Positions 9,433 through 18,980 are shown, numbered from the stretch's first letter. The stretch: 64,000 bases of DNA from JAVBKX01 sp031553835 (GCA_031553835.1 JAVBKX010000055.1:1-64000), one strand, 5' to 3'. Numbers and translations: made by a program. Notes: a model not told the origin generated them from the letters alone.

Positions 9433-10008
9433 TTATTTATTAATGCGGTCTAATGCTTCCGATACTTTTTCGAAAATATCGTCAACCGACCCGTTGCCTT
9501 GTATTCCGATGAGTTTTCCCTGCTTTTTGTAATAGGCAAGTAATGGCTCGGTTTGTTTACGATATACTTCCAAACGTGAATGGATTGTGTCGATATTATC
9601 ATCCGAACGTCCGGCTATTTCTCCGCGTTTCAGCAATCGTTTGGTCAATTCAGCTTCATCAACCGACAAGTTGATGGTAACGGCTATACTGGTAGAATGA
9701 TCGCGCAATATTTTATCTAACGCTTCGCCCTGGGCCAACGTCCGTGGAAAGCCGTCAAAAATAAAGCCTTTATTATGCGGATGCGTGTCCAGGATAGACG
9801 ACAACATAGCGATGATCAGTTCATCGGGCACTAAGTGTCCTTTAGCAATGTACTTGTCGGCAATTTTTCCTAATTCAGTTTGGTTTTCAATCTCTCCCCG
9901 CAGTATATCCCCTGTTGAAATGTGATCCAGACCATATTTTTTTATGATCAGTTCACTCTGTGTACCTTTCCCCGAACCCGGGGCTCCAAAAATCACAATG
10001 TTTAACAT
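9433..10008 (-). CDS. adk: Adenylate kinase
   Basis: A 191-residue enzyme interconverting ATP and AMP with two ADP. The P-loop GAPGSGKGT spans residues 8-16. The NMP-binding segment (HISTGDILR) and FDGFPRTLAQ follow. The LID is of the short type: KRGEIAGRSDDN runs directly into the C-terminal helices with no zinc-binding cysteines, which explains the length below the 214 residues of long forms. It sits 29 bases after hpt and 7 before obg, in one transcription unit. Confidence 0.97.
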   Translation of the reverse strand: MLNIVIFGAPGSGKGTQSELIIKKYGLDHISTGDILRGEIENQTELGKIADKYIAKGHLVPDELIIAMLSSILDTHPHNKGFIFDGFPRTLAQGEALDKILRDHSTSIAVTINLSVDEAELTKRLLKRGEIAGRSDDNIDTIHSRLEVYRKQTEPLLAYYKKQGKLIGIQGNGSVDDIFEKVSEALDRINK

Positions 10009-10037
10009 TTCTCTATTTCAAAAAATTAGAATGCACT

Positions 10038-10574
10038 TCAGCTTTTTATTTTGTAGATATCTTTCAGATTACGTCCGTAGCCATCGTAGTCCAATCCGTA
10101 TCCAACAATAAAATCATTGGGAATTTCTAATGCTACGTAATCCGGTTTTATATCCAATAATAATGCAGCCGGTTTAAATAGAAGCGCTGCCACCCGTACT
10201 GATTGCGGCTTCTTTTCTTGTATTTGTTTGAGTAAATAAGCTATTGTATATCCTGTATCAATAATATCTTCAACGATGACAACATCTCTCCCTTCAATGT
10301 TGTCAACCAAACCGTGTATTTCTTTAATTTTGGCAGATGTGCAAGTCCCTTCATAAGATTTCAGACGAATGAAAGATACATTGCACGGAAGATTTACATT
10401 TTTCAACAAATCGGCAGCAAACATGAAAGAACCATTGAGTACACAAATGAAAACAGGTTCTTTTCCCTGCATGTCACTGGTAATCTGCTTAGCTAAACGT
10501 TCTATGGCACTTACAATTTCCTGCTCCGGAATGAAAAGCTCAAATAATTTATCTTTTACTTGGATAATAGGCAT
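10038..10574 (-). CDS. hpt: Hypoxanthine phosphoribosyltransferase
   Basis: A 178-residue purine salvage enzyme that converts hypoxanthine (and usually guanine) plus PRPP to IMP or GMP. The PRPP-binding loop VVIVEDIIDTGYT lies at residues 98-110, and the PPi loop VLNGSF at 45-50. The C-terminal segment FIVGYGLDYDGYGRNL is typical of the family. It is first in the minus-strand run with adk and obg. A good Bacteroidales promoter (-33 TTTG, -7 TAATTTTG) precedes it, back to back with the thioredoxin-like gene promoter. Confidence 0.96.
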   Translation of the reverse strand: MPIIQVKDKLFELFIPEQEIVSAIERLAKQITSDMQGKEPVFICVLNGSFMFAADLLKNVNLPCNVSFIRLKSYEGTCTSAKIKEIHGLVDNIEGRDVVIVEDIIDTGYTIAYLLKQIQEKKPQSVRVAALLFKPAALLLDIKPDYVALEIPNDFIVGYGLDYDGYGRNLKDIYKIKS

Positions 10575-10605
10575 TTAAATGCTTTTGATTCGTTTTTTCG
10601 AAGCG

Positions 10606-10635
10606 CAAAATTACAAAAAATATATGGAACTCAAA
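10606..10635 (-). promoter_or_regulatory. Promoter of hpt-adk-obg
   Basis: On the minus strand, -7 box TAATTTTG (10606-10613) matches TAnnTTTG exactly, and a -33 TTTG (10632-10635) lies 18 bases upstream. The expected transcript start is about 25-30 bases before the hpt ATG. Confidence 0.65.
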
Positions 10636-10644
10636 AAAACTCCG

Positions 10645-10652
10645 TACCTTTG
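10645..10652 (+). promoter_or_regulatory. -7 box of the thioredoxin-like gene
   Basis: TACCTTTG matches the Bacteroidales -7 consensus TAnnTTTG. No clear -33 TTTG is seen. It overlaps the GTG codon at 10652, which therefore cannot be the translation start; the ATG at 10676 is about 17 bases past the expected transcript start. Confidence 0.6.
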
Positions 10653-10675
10653 TGATCATTTTAATAAGAAATAAT

Positions 10676-11107
10676 ATGAAACGAATTCAATTGTTTTTCC
10701 TCGCATTACTTTCTGTAAGTTGCACTCTGAATGCTCAAAATGGGGGAAAACCTGTTAGTCTGACTAAATCTACTTTTTTAGAATATGTATATAATTACGA
10801 GAAAAATCCTTCACAATTTATTTATGAAGGAAATAAACCCTGTATTGTAGATTTTTATGCCGATTGGTGTGGTCCTTGTAAAAAAATAGCCCCGATTTTG
10901 AATGAATTGGCTGATGAATACAAGGATCAGATTATTATTTATAAAATCAATACCGACCAGGAACGCGAATTAGCGCGGGCTTTTGGTATTTCCAGTATTC
11001 CTACATTATTGTTTATTCCCTTGCAGGGAGATGTACGCTTTGCCCGGGGCGCATTGGATAAAGAGGATTTTGAAAAGGCTATCAGGGATATTTTGTTGAA
11101 AGATTGA
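10676..11107 (+). CDS. Secreted thioredoxin-fold protein
   Basis: A 143-residue thiol-disulfide protein. A signal peptide (about 1-19, with LSVSCTLNAQ) may be of the lipoprotein or Sec type; Cys17 sits in a lipobox-like VSC but is followed by TLNAQN, so type I cleavage is also possible. The thioredoxin fold contains the redox motif WCGPC and the cis-proline segment ISSIPTLLF. It probably reduces or isomerises disulfides in the periplasm. The start was placed at 10676 because upstream in-frame codons lie within the promoter. It is monocistronic and convergent with the S9 peptidase gene, separated by only 7 bases. Confidence 0.9.
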   Translation: MKRIQLFFLALLSVSCTLNAQNGGKPVSLTKSTFLEYVYNYEKNPSQFIYEGNKPCIVDFYADWCGPCKKIAPILNELADEYKDQIIIYKINTDQERELARAFGISSIPTLLFIPLQGDVRFARGALDKEDFEKAIRDILLKD

Positions 11108-11114
11108 GATAAAA

Positions 11115-13652
11115 TTACTCTCCATACATTGCATTCCACCAATCCGGTTCTCCTTTCAACCATTTGGCAAACCACGCAAAAATGGTTTTGTTCCAATCAA
11201 GACGTTTTTTATAGGCGCTGATGGCATGGTTTTCTCCGTTGACTTCGATAAATTCGACTTCTTTTCCCAACAGTTTTAAGGCATTATACATCTGGATGCT
11301 TTCACCGACAGGAACATTGGTGTCGGCGTTTCCATGTAATAATAACAACGGAGTATTTATTTTATCCGCATGAAATAACGGGCTTTGATCTATGTATAGT
11401 TGCGGATTATTCCAGGGATAACTGCCTGCACTGGCTACCTGGCTATAGGAATAGCCCCAATAGCCTTCGCCCCAATAACTGGATAATGCACTGATGCCTG
11501 CGTGAGAAATCGCGGCTGCAAAAATATTAGTCTGCGTGAGCAGATATTGTGTCATGAATCCTCCATACGAGGCGCCGATACATGCAATTTTATCTGCATT
11601 GACATAAGGATGTGACCGGCAAAATTGCTGTGTTCCTTCAATAATTTCATCAGCGGTATATTTTCCCCAGGCATTGACATGACGGGCCGAGAATTCTTGT
11701 CCGTATCCGGTGGTACCACTGGGTTGTAACGTATAAACGACATATCCCAATGCGGCATATACCTGAAGCGGATAACGGCTTTCAAACGTCCGTGAAGTAG
11801 GGGAGGTGCCTCCGTAATAATAAACGATCATGGGATATTTTTGTGTGGCATCAAAATGAGGCGGAAGGTAATATCTGCCTTGAATGACAGATCCATTGGA
11901 TGCTGTAAAATTCCAATCTTCGACACTTCCTAATTGAATTTCCTCCAACCGTTGTTTATAAGGATCGCTGATCAAGGAAGATGATTTTGAGCGAATATCA
12001 TAACTATATACTCTATAGGAATTCGAGATACTGGATCCTCGGTACATGGCATGTGAAGAAGATTTGGACAAACTGAAATTTTGAATTATATCTTCTTTGA
12101 GATTGAGTTTTTCAAAGGTGCCGGAAGAAGGATTGTATGCATATACGGTAACCCGATCTTCATCTTCAGCTGCAATGTAGATATGATTATCATTTTCTGA
12201 CCATTGCATTCCGGAGATGGAAGGATGGAAGTCTTTAGTAACGGCGGTTATTTTTTTCGATGATAAATCCATGATAAACGCTTGATTATCGTAGGAATTG
12301 GAAATTTGTCCGGCGGCAATATTCAAGCCGATTTGTCCAAAAGCATTTCCACCTCCTGTAATCAGGATTTGTTTTCCATCCGGAGAATAGGAAGCATTCG
12401 ATATAAACGGATCGTTGGTTAATGTGTCCACTGCCCATGTTTCCATATCCAATTGAAACAAATACTGATCGCAGAGAGAAGGAGTGCGCAGGAGATTTTC
12501 TTTTTGAGTAAAAAATAACAATTTTTTCCCGTCATTGCGAATGTCGGTCAAATATGTATTCGTACTGCCATAAGACAAACGCTCCAACGTTTTTGTTTCA
12601 AACGAATAAATAAACATCGCATTGCGCATACGGAAACTGCCGGTTCGATCGGATGGCGAAAGATATCGTTTCAGGTCTTTTTTATCTTCCTGGACATCTT
12701 CCCGTTGATGGACAATCATATATTTTTCATCTGGCGAAAGCTGCGCTGCACTGACTTTAAATCCGCCGGCCATCTTTTTTTCTTCCCAGGTGGTTACATC
12801 CATCACGAAAAAATCCTGCTCTATCTGTCCCTTTTTCCAATAATACACCCGATCGGAAGATGGCATCCAGAATGGTCTGATGGAGGAGGGGAAACGATAA
12901 ACCACCTGATGATCTTTCCATGTGCACATTTCGCACGATTCATTCCGTTCTCCTCCATTAAAAACTTCTTCATAAGTGATCAAATAATAATTTCCGGAGG
13001 GAGAGATACTTGTTCCGATTACACGCCGTCCTTCAATGATGTCGTTGATCACAATATTCCGTTTTTTTCCAATCGAAACCTGTAAGGGAGTCACCGTTTT
13101 AGTTTCAGGCAACAGGGTGGCTTTGAGTTCCGATTGATTGAAATTTTTGTATAGAGCAAACCGTTTGATTATTATCTCATGGCGTCCGGGTTCCAATTTT
13201 AAATCTAAAGTGATGGCACTTACTTTTGACAAGCTATCTTCTTTTGTTTCTTTTGTTTTTTCTTTGTTGCCGTTGATATACAATTCAAACATTTCCGTGC
13301 AAGCCAGTTTCAACTTCGCCTGGGTATAATCTGCAGCATCTATATTGAACATCAGTAATTGAACGGCTTTGTCTTTTGCAAATTCCAATGATGCAATTCC
13401 TTCCTGAGCCGTCAATGTCTTAGGACTATTTCTCACCAAGTCGAAATCAATGATGGTTTGCAAAAAATCTTTACGTTCAAACGTGCTCTTTTTCAGATTA
13501 GTACTGTCCACCAATACCGGATTTTTAATTGGAATCAATTCTGAACATTGATATTGTTCCACTTTTATTTCTTCCTGGGAAAAAACAGAAACGATGCAAC
13601 TAAATAGGAGGATGCATGCGCAACATGTGACTTTTTGTATCATAATTATCAT
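11115..13652 (-). CDS. S9 family prolyl oligopeptidase-like serine peptidase
   Basis: An 845-residue secreted peptidase. A signal peptide (about 1-26) precedes a beta-propeller region (about 190-590) that restricts access to the active site, then an alpha/beta-hydrolase domain. The nucleophile Ser695 is in GASYGGFM; the triad is completed by the Asp of HGNADTNVP and the His of NGENHAIS. It most resembles dipeptidyl/acylaminoacyl peptidases of Bacteroidota, which degrade peptides in the periplasm. Its start overlaps the end of the LuxR regulator gene by 4 bases, making it the last gene of a seven-gene run. Confidence 0.9.
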   Translation of the reverse strand: MIIMIQKVTCCACILLFSCIVSVFSQEEIKVEQYQCSELIPIKNPVLVDSTNLKKSTFERKDFLQTIIDFDLVRNSPKTLTAQEGIASLEFAKDKAVQLLMFNIDAADYTQAKLKLACTEMFELYINGNKEKTKETKEDSLSKVSAITLDLKLEPGRHEIIIKRFALYKNFNQSELKATLLPETKTVTPLQVSIGKKRNIVINDIIEGRRVIGTSISPSGNYYLITYEEVFNGGERNESCEMCTWKDHQVVYRFPSSIRPFWMPSSDRVYYWKKGQIEQDFFVMDVTTWEEKKMAGGFKVSAAQLSPDEKYMIVHQREDVQEDKKDLKRYLSPSDRTGSFRMRNAMFIYSFETKTLERLSYGSTNTYLTDIRNDGKKLLFFTQKENLLRTPSLCDQYLFQLDMETWAVDTLTNDPFISNASYSPDGKQILITGGGNAFGQIGLNIAAGQISNSYDNQAFIMDLSSKKITAVTKDFHPSISGMQWSENDNHIYIAAEDEDRVTVYAYNPSSGTFEKLNLKEDIIQNFSLSKSSSHAMYRGSSISNSYRVYSYDIRSKSSSLISDPYKQRLEEIQLGSVEDWNFTASNGSVIQGRYYLPPHFDATQKYPMIVYYYGGTSPTSRTFESRYPLQVYAALGYVVYTLQPSGTTGYGQEFSARHVNAWGKYTADEIIEGTQQFCRSHPYVNADKIACIGASYGGFMTQYLLTQTNIFAAAISHAGISALSSYWGEGYWGYSYSQVASAGSYPWNNPQLYIDQSPLFHADKINTPLLLLHGNADTNVPVGESIQMYNALKLLGKEVEFIEVNGENHAISAYKKRLDWNKTIFAWFAKWLKGEPDWWNAMYGE

Positions 13653-14260
13653 TGTAAATCTTCTTGTGTAGCCAAATTATTAAATATAGCATATAAAGTT
13701 AATCCCGATACCGTTTTAATGCCGGTTTTTCGGGTAATATTTTTTCGATGAGAAATGACGGTGTGAACAGATATAAAATGCTTATCTGCAATCTCTTTAT
13801 TGGTCCATCCTTTAGCAATGGAAACTAAAATTTCTTTTTCCCGGTCAGATAAATCGACGTTGTCTTTATTATTGTTGTCGTGTTGCAAGTTGTTGTTGTG
13901 AACAATTTTCTGAAGTTTTTTGATCATTTTAGAACCTTCGTCATAAATATCCAGGGTGCCGTCAAAACTATTCACTGTTTCGCTGTCAACATATCCGTAA
14001 AGAAGAGCAACAATAACCGTATTGGCATGTTCCGGAAATAAACTCCTGATAGTAAATTGTTTGTAAAAATTGACAATGGCCGGATTCAGTATAATAATGT
14101 CACATAAAAGATGTTGCTTGTTTTCCTGAAACGCTCGTAAATCCGAAAATACTTCCATCACCTTAAATTCCGGCATTTGTTCCAGTACTATTTTCATTCC
14201 CTCTTGAATGACAGGAGACGGCTCTATGATAATTATTTTGTATTTTTCGCGATTGCTCAT
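13649..14260 (-). CDS. LuxR-family regulator with degenerate receiver domain
   Basis: A 203-residue transcription factor. The C-terminal LuxR/NarL helix-turn-helix (about 137-200) is canonical (LSDREKEIL, GWTNKEIA, SVHTVISHRKNI). The N-terminal domain has the receiver layout, but the acidic pocket reads IIEP (Glu13-Pro14) and the phospho-acceptor position in DIIILNP is Asn59 instead of Asp. Phosphorylation by a kinase is therefore unlikely. The gene overlaps the hemerythrin gene upstream by 4 bases, so the two are probably co-expressed, which suggests a redox or oxygen/NO-linked control circuit. No kinase gene is adjacent. Target genes are unknown. Confidence 0.85.
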   Translation of the reverse strand: MSNREKYKIIIIEPSPVIQEGMKIVLEQMPEFKVMEVFSDLRAFQENKQHLLCDIIILNPAIVNFYKQFTIRSLFPEHANTVIVALLYGYVDSETVNSFDGTLDIYDEGSKMIKKLQKIVHNNNLQHDNNNKDNVDLSDREKEILVSIAKGWTNKEIADKHFISVHTVISHRKNITRKTGIKTVSGLTLYAIFNNLATQEDLQ

Positions 14261-14949
14261 TGAATACTATTTTCTATTCGTTCCACTAATGAGACTAATA
14301 TTTGGTCTTCCAGGATGGTATGTTTATTCAAATCCGCTTCAAATAAAAATAAATCGATCAGTACGTCCCTGCATTGAGTGATATCACATTCTTCGGGCAA
14401 ATATTTTATCAGTATGTTTTTTAAGTCACTGAGGGCGGCGTCCAGATCGCTATGGTTTCTTTCGTATTCTTCAATGTTGTAATTACTGATTTTTTCGCCC
14501 TTTAATAATGCTGTAATATAAGGAAAAACCACTTCTTCTTCGTATTCAAAATGAACCACGACTTCCTGACGGTATTTTTCGCAAAATTTTGTCAGGATTT
14601 CGCCATGTTTTACATGACACAAATCTATCAGATTCATGATTTGCGTAATAATGTGAGGCATCCTGTTTTTCAAATAATCCTTATGTGAATTTTGCAAATA
14701 CCTCATCAGATCGTTTAAAGGAATCTGAGTCAGCGTATTGATCTCCGGAACATAATCGTCGAAAGTATAAACATTACACACAAGCAGAAAAAGGGCAGGA
14801 GAGATGCCCCGCTTTTCACATACCTGTTTTACTGTGTTTTCACCCATTCCAAGGCCAATATTAAAACAAGGGAAAACATAGAGCAACCTGTAATTGGTAA
14901 GAACCAAATCGGCCAACTTCATTTTTTCAGAAAACAAATAATGATTCAT
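14257..14949 (-). CDS. Hemerythrin-domain protein (RIC/YtfE-like)
   Basis: A 230-residue predicted di-iron protein. The four-helix hemerythrin domain (about 85-225) has candidate ligands His89, His115, His133 with Glu137, His166, His210 and Glu214 (motifs HFEYEEEVVFP and NKHTILED). The N-terminal part (about 9-60) resembles the RIC/ScdA N-terminal domain but carries CFNIGLGMG where that family usually has a Cys-Cys pair. Such proteins bind oxygen or nitric oxide or repair damaged iron-sulfur centres. It is coupled to the LuxR-type regulator downstream, so it could be a sensor input. The biochemical role is inferred from the fold and ligands. Confidence 0.82.
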   Translation of the reverse strand: MNHYLFSEKMKLADLVLTNYRLLYVFPCFNIGLGMGENTVKQVCEKRGISPALFLLVCNVYTFDDYVPEINTLTQIPLNDLMRYLQNSHKDYLKNRMPHIITQIMNLIDLCHVKHGEILTKFCEKYRQEVVVHFEYEEEVVFPYITALLKGEKISNYNIEEYERNHSDLDAALSDLKNILIKYLPEECDITQCRDVLIDLFLFEADLNKHTILEDQILVSLVERIENSIQ

Positions 14950-14952
14950 ACT

Positions 14953-15747
14953 TCAATAATTTTTAATGCCATTGTTTTTTTCTTGATAATTCATGATGCT
15001 CCGGCTAATCATTCGGTATAATTCTCTGGTATCCGTATTTTTCAATAAATCCGATTGTTTTTGAATAATCGTTTGATCTTTTCTGGTGGCCGGGCCGGTT
15101 TGTGCCTCATGTGGATGCATCTCTGTCACTTTATCGGCTGTTTCCCTGATTAAAGGTAACAAAAATTGCCAGGGTAAATCTTGTTCTTCAACAATAGAAG
15201 AGGCCAAAGCATACATGTGATTCGTAAAATTACAGGCAAATACAGCGGATAAATGCAAATATTTGCGTTTTTCAGAAGATAATACGGTTACTTGTCCGGA
15301 TAAATCCTGAGCCATTTTCAATACTTTGTTTTCAACATCCGGATTTGAGCCTTCAACGAATAAAGGAATGTCCGCAAAATTGATGATCCGGTTTTTGCTA
15401 AATGTCTGCAAAGGGTAGCATACTCCGGAATTTACGGTGTAGGCTTGAAAAACCCGGATGTCAACACTACCTGAAGTATGAATGCAAATACCATTCACCG
15501 GAGGCATTTCCGCAAGGACTGCCGGTAACGCATCATCTTTTAATGCAAAAATATAAAAACCGGAATGGGCGTCAATTTCTTCCAAAGACCAAACAGGAGA
15601 GGAATGCAACTCGGATGCTAATGCCCGTGCGGCGTTTTCAGTGCGACTATACACCTTTTTAATCGAATAACCTGCCTTTTGCAAAGCTCTTCCTAAGTGT
15701 ACAGCCACATTCCCTGCTCCGATCAATGTGACCGTTTGATCAGACAT
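14953..15747 (-). CDS. Rossmann-fold and DUF2520 domain protein
   Basis: A 264-residue NADP-binding dehydrogenase-like protein. The N-terminal Rossmann motif is GAGNVAVHLGRAL (about 11-23). The C-terminal DUF2520 helical domain (about 130-255) contains HLSAVFACNFTNHMYALA and the TGPATRKD segment. It is similar in layout to ketopantoate reductase and pyrroline-carboxylate reductase, but the substrate is not established for the family. The gene overlaps the nitroreductase gene by 8 bases. Confidence 0.88.
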   Translation of the reverse strand: MSDQTVTLIGAGNVAVHLGRALQKAGYSIKKVYSRTENAARALASELHSSPVWSLEEIDAHSGFYIFALKDDALPAVLAEMPPVNGICIHTSGSVDIRVFQAYTVNSGVCYPLQTFSKNRIINFADIPLFVEGSNPDVENKVLKMAQDLSGQVTVLSSEKRKYLHLSAVFACNFTNHMYALASSIVEEQDLPWQFLLPLIRETADKVTEMHPHEAQTGPATRKDQTIIQKQSDLLKNTDTRELYRMISRSIMNYQEKNNGIKNY

Positions 15748-16285
15748 GTTGAGAAAAATTGTATTTTCCTATGTGCAGTTTTTCCCATTGTAAACGACTT
15801 TCATCAAATGGTTTTCCTTCTTTTTCTTTCCATCCGATAGCGATAATACATCCCACTACCAATGGCATTGGAATGTCGAGCAATTGACGGACATATTCTT
15901 CCGAATCCTGGCCGCTGTCGGTCTGCCTTCCTCTGATTTGTACCCAACAACTGCCCAGCCCGAGGTCTTCTGCTTGCAACTGGATATAGGTAGCGGCAAT
16001 GGCAGCATCTTCGATATAAGCGCCGCTTTGTTCCGGATCGGTCAATACCACTACCGCCAAAGCGGCATCAGTAATAAAATTAGCGCCACTGCTTTTGCAT
16101 TGTGAAAGCTGTTGCAACACTGTTTTATCTTCAATCAAAACAAATTGCCAGGGAGTGCTTCGTTTAGAAGATGGCGACATCAGCGCTGCTTTCATGATTT
16201 GCTCTACATCTTCAGCCGTCAATTTTTCCTGAGTATATTGCCGGATACTTCTCCGGTTTTTTACAAGTGATGCGAAATTTTCCAT
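15740..16285 (-). CDS. Nitroreductase family flavoprotein
   Basis: A 181-residue FMN-dependent NAD(P)H oxidoreductase. The N-terminal RRSIRQYTQEKL and PSSKRSTPWQFVLIED segments bind FMN, and the GLGSCWVQIRGRQ segment and C-terminal GWKEKEGKP are typical. Substrates of this superfamily include nitroaromatics, quinones and flavins; the physiological substrate is unknown. It lies in a seven-gene run with a hemerythrin protein, which fits a redox-stress theme, but this is weak inference. Confidence 0.9.
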   Translation of the reverse strand: MENFASLVKNRRSIRQYTQEKLTAEDVEQIMKAALMSPSSKRSTPWQFVLIEDKTVLQQLSQCKSSGANFITDAALAVVVLTDPEQSGAYIEDAAIAATYIQLQAEDLGLGSCWVQIRGRQTDSGQDSEEYVRQLLDIPMPLVVGCIIAIGWKEKEGKPFDESRLQWEKLHIGKYNFSQHV

Positions 16286-16311
16286 ATTGAAACATTAATT
16301 GATTATATTAT

Positions 16312-17127
16312 TCAGACCCCGCTAAAAGCGCTAAAACCTCCATCTATAGGGAGAATGGCTCCAGTGATAAAACCAGCGGCATCAGAACATAAAAATTGTA
16401 CGGCTCCATTGAGTTCCGAAATATCGCCAAACCGGCCCATCGGAGTTTTTGCCAATACTTTTTGACTTCTTTCTGTTAACGAACCGTCGGGATTAATCAA
16501 AATAGCCCGATTTTGGTCTCCAATGAAAAATCCGGGCGCAATGGCATTAACCCGAACGCCTTCTCCGAATTTTTGCGCCATTTCCGTAGCCATCCATTGG
16601 GTAAATATATTGATGCCCGATTTTGCAACAGAATATCCGGGGACACGTGTAATCGCCGAATAAGTGGCCATGGATGATATATTCACAATGCTGCCTTTTC
16701 CTTGCCTGGCCATGATTTCGCCAAATGCAAGGCAGGGATATACAGAACCATTCAGGTTGAGATTGGTTACTTTTTCCCAATCTGCAATTTTCATATCGAA
16801 TATAGTTTGATCGGTAGTCAGTGTAGCTCCCGGAATATTTCCTCCGGCGCAATTGACTAAAATATCGATCTTACCCCATTTTTCTACAATCAACTTGGCG
16901 GTGAGTTTCAAACTGTCCATATCCAGGACATTGCCAATTAATCCAAGCGCTTCTCCTCCCAGATCTGTCAATTCTTTTACCCGATTGTCGAGATTTTCCT
17001 GACGGATATCTAATGCGGCGACTCTTGCTCCAGCCTTAATGAGACTGCGGGAAATGCTTCCGCCTAAGACTCCTCCGGCGCCGGTTACAACGGCCACTCG
17101 TCCTTTTATATCAAACAAATGTTCCAT
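16312..17127 (-). CDS. SDR family oxidoreductase (D-mannonate oxidoreductase-like)
   Basis: A 271-residue short-chain dehydrogenase. The cofactor loop TGAGGVLGG (about 16-24), the NAG motif (CAGG), and the catalytic Ser-Tyr-Lys set (ISSM, then YSVAKSG) are intact. Length, the long insertion after CAGGNIPGAT and the C-terminal GFFIGDQNRAIL segment resemble SDR-type mannonate/fructuronate oxidoreductases of Bacteroidales that act in hexuronate breakdown. No other uronate genes are nearby, so the substrate is tentative. It starts 2 bases after the DUF4153 stop codon. Confidence 0.85.
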   Translation of the reverse strand: MEHLFDIKGRVAVVTGAGGVLGGSISRSLIKAGARVAALDIRQENLDNRVKELTDLGGEALGLIGNVLDMDSLKLTAKLIVEKWGKIDILVNCAGGNIPGATLTTDQTIFDMKIADWEKVTNLNLNGSVYPCLAFGEIMARQGKGSIVNISSMATYSAITRVPGYSVAKSGINIFTQWMATEMAQKFGEGVRVNAIAPGFFIGDQNRAILINPDGSLTERSQKVLAKTPMGRFGDISELNGAVQFLCSDAAGFITGAILPIDGGFSAFSGV

Positions 17128-17129
17128 AA

Positions 17130-18980
17130 TTATTTTTTTTTTAGTTTTACCAACATATTCATATTCATTTGTTGCAATCGTGGAATATTATTTTTATCAA
17201 TATAGCCTTCTAAATTGGTAACATGAAATTTGAGATGAACTGTTGGTGTTTCTATGTTAAAATCCAGTTCAGAATCAGTGACCGAACGAGATTCATGTTC
17301 GATAACAGATATTTGCCTTTCTTTCAATTGATTGAAATAGTCGGAAAGATACATTACCGCAACTTGTTTTCCATCTTCTTTGAACGTTAATGTTTTTCCC
17401 TGATCGGCCAAGACTACACACAAACTGTAATTGTCATTTTCCCATACAATAGAATCCTCCTGATCGTTGCTATTTTCACGAGAATAATGCACATAACCAG
17501 ATGAATAATAATAATCATAACCGCTCACAACAATACCATCATTGTCGTTGACCCAATAATTGAAATCAGGTAAATCACTATAATCACTATGATATGTAGA
17601 TTGTGTGGGAATATTCAATCTTCTGGATACATCATCCCAACTTAATTCGCTAACCGTTTGAGAATCCAATTGTAAATTCCAACGTTTGTTTAATACTGCC
17701 ACGTCTCCATTTATATCCTCCAATTCGCTGAGTATCTTATTTATTTCAACGCCAATACTGTCACTGATCTGTACATGGGTTGTGTCAACTGCTCCATCCA
17801 CCCACAAACCATTTTCTTTCATCATTTTTTCCAATCGTTTGATCTGGCTTTCCGTTGAAACCGAATACATGCTCCAAGGGCCTATAATGACGGCGATGGT
17901 TAATATAGACAAACTAACAGGTAAAATGCGAATGTCTTTCTTTTTGCTAAGTAAAAAGTACAAACTTATCGCTAATAACCAGCAGGCTAATATCAGTACG
18001 ATGTAACGGTTGGGTGTAATTCCATAATCAGAAATTCTTCGAAGAATTCCTGTATAAAGCAATGCTAATAAGGGAAGTAAAGCATAAAAAAAGTAACGCG
18101 AATACGATTTGATCCACGATTTGGTATGAGCATCATTTAATGGCCAAACAAAAAGACAGGCTATAATTCCTATTCCGGCTAAAGTCAGTACCAAATAGCT
18201 GACCCAGCCTTGTGGTAATTCCCACAAAATAAGGATCCGAATGGTATAAGCGTAAAGGATAATGAGATACAGATACACCAAAGGGAGTAAAATATATTTA
18301 GTAAAAACAGATAATCCTTTGGGGTAGGTCTTATCGTGTTCTAATTCTTCTAATTGATTGGGAATTCCGGCCGCCCAATGCCAGGTTCCAAATAAGCAAA
18401 AAATCAGGAAAAATAACTGTCCGTACCGTTCTTCATCAATTTCTATCTGAAATAAATAATGAACAGCCAGCATAGCCAAAGCTAATCCACCGAATAAAGA
18501 GCCGCTATACAACAAACTGACAAAAAAACGGGAGATAACTTTTCGGTTAAATTGCCAAAAGGCCTGATGAACCTTTCTTTTAGAAATGACAAATGCAAAA
18601 GAAATAGACAATAGACCGGCAAATATCAATAATCCGAGAGTAGATCCATCTTTCACAGAAAAATCATCTAACTCCGGCGTGAAAAAATAGTATAATACTA
18701 CAAGTAACAAACAGCTGATTTGCAGCAAAATACTTGTAATTTTGTTTTTTCGGGATTCTCCATATAATACAGACGATATAAAATAAACAAACGCAAGGGC
18801 ACAGAAAAAGAAAATTTTCATAAACCACTCTTCAACATTATAATCCAATGTGTTAAGCGATGGATCTATGGCACAAATCGTCGCTGCTGTTCCGATCAGC
18901 ATGCTAAGCAACATAAATGGAAACCGTTGTGCGGTTTTACCGGCTATGTTCAGGATGTTTTTGACAGAAGGTAATTTCAT
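17130..18980 (-). CDS. DUF4153 family multi-pass membrane protein
   Basis: A 616-residue protein. Residues 1-385 contain about a dozen hydrophobic segments (for example AFVYFISSVLYG and LLPLLALLYTGIL), followed by a soluble, acidic C-terminal domain of about 230 residues rich in Asp, Ser and Tyr. This layout matches DUF4153 proteins. The function is not established. It is the first gene of the seven-gene minus-strand run and is preceded by a TATCTTTG -7 box. Confidence 0.82.
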   Translation of the reverse strand: MKLPSVKNILNIAGKTAQRFPFMLLSMLIGTAATICAIDPSLNTLDYNVEEWFMKIFFFCALAFVYFISSVLYGESRKNKITSILLQISCLLLVVLYYFFTPELDDFSVKDGSTLGLLIFAGLLSISFAFVISKRKVHQAFWQFNRKVISRFFVSLLYSGSLFGGLALAMLAVHYLFQIEIDEERYGQLFFLIFCLFGTWHWAAGIPNQLEELEHDKTYPKGLSVFTKYILLPLVYLYLIILYAYTIRILILWELPQGWVSYLVLTLAGIGIIACLFVWPLNDAHTKSWIKSYSRYFFYALLPLLALLYTGILRRISDYGITPNRYIVLILACWLLAISLYFLLSKKKDIRILPVSLSILTIAVIIGPWSMYSVSTESQIKRLEKMMKENGLWVDGAVDTTHVQISDSIGVEINKILSELEDINGDVAVLNKRWNLQLDSQTVSELSWDDVSRRLNIPTQSTYHSDYSDLPDFNYWVNDNDGIVVSGYDYYYSSGYVHYSRENSNDQEDSIVWENDNYSLCVVLADQGKTLTFKEDGKQVAVMYLSDYFNQLKERQISVIEHESRSVTDSELDFNIETPTVHLKFHVTNLEGYIDKNNIPRLQQMNMNMLVKLKKK

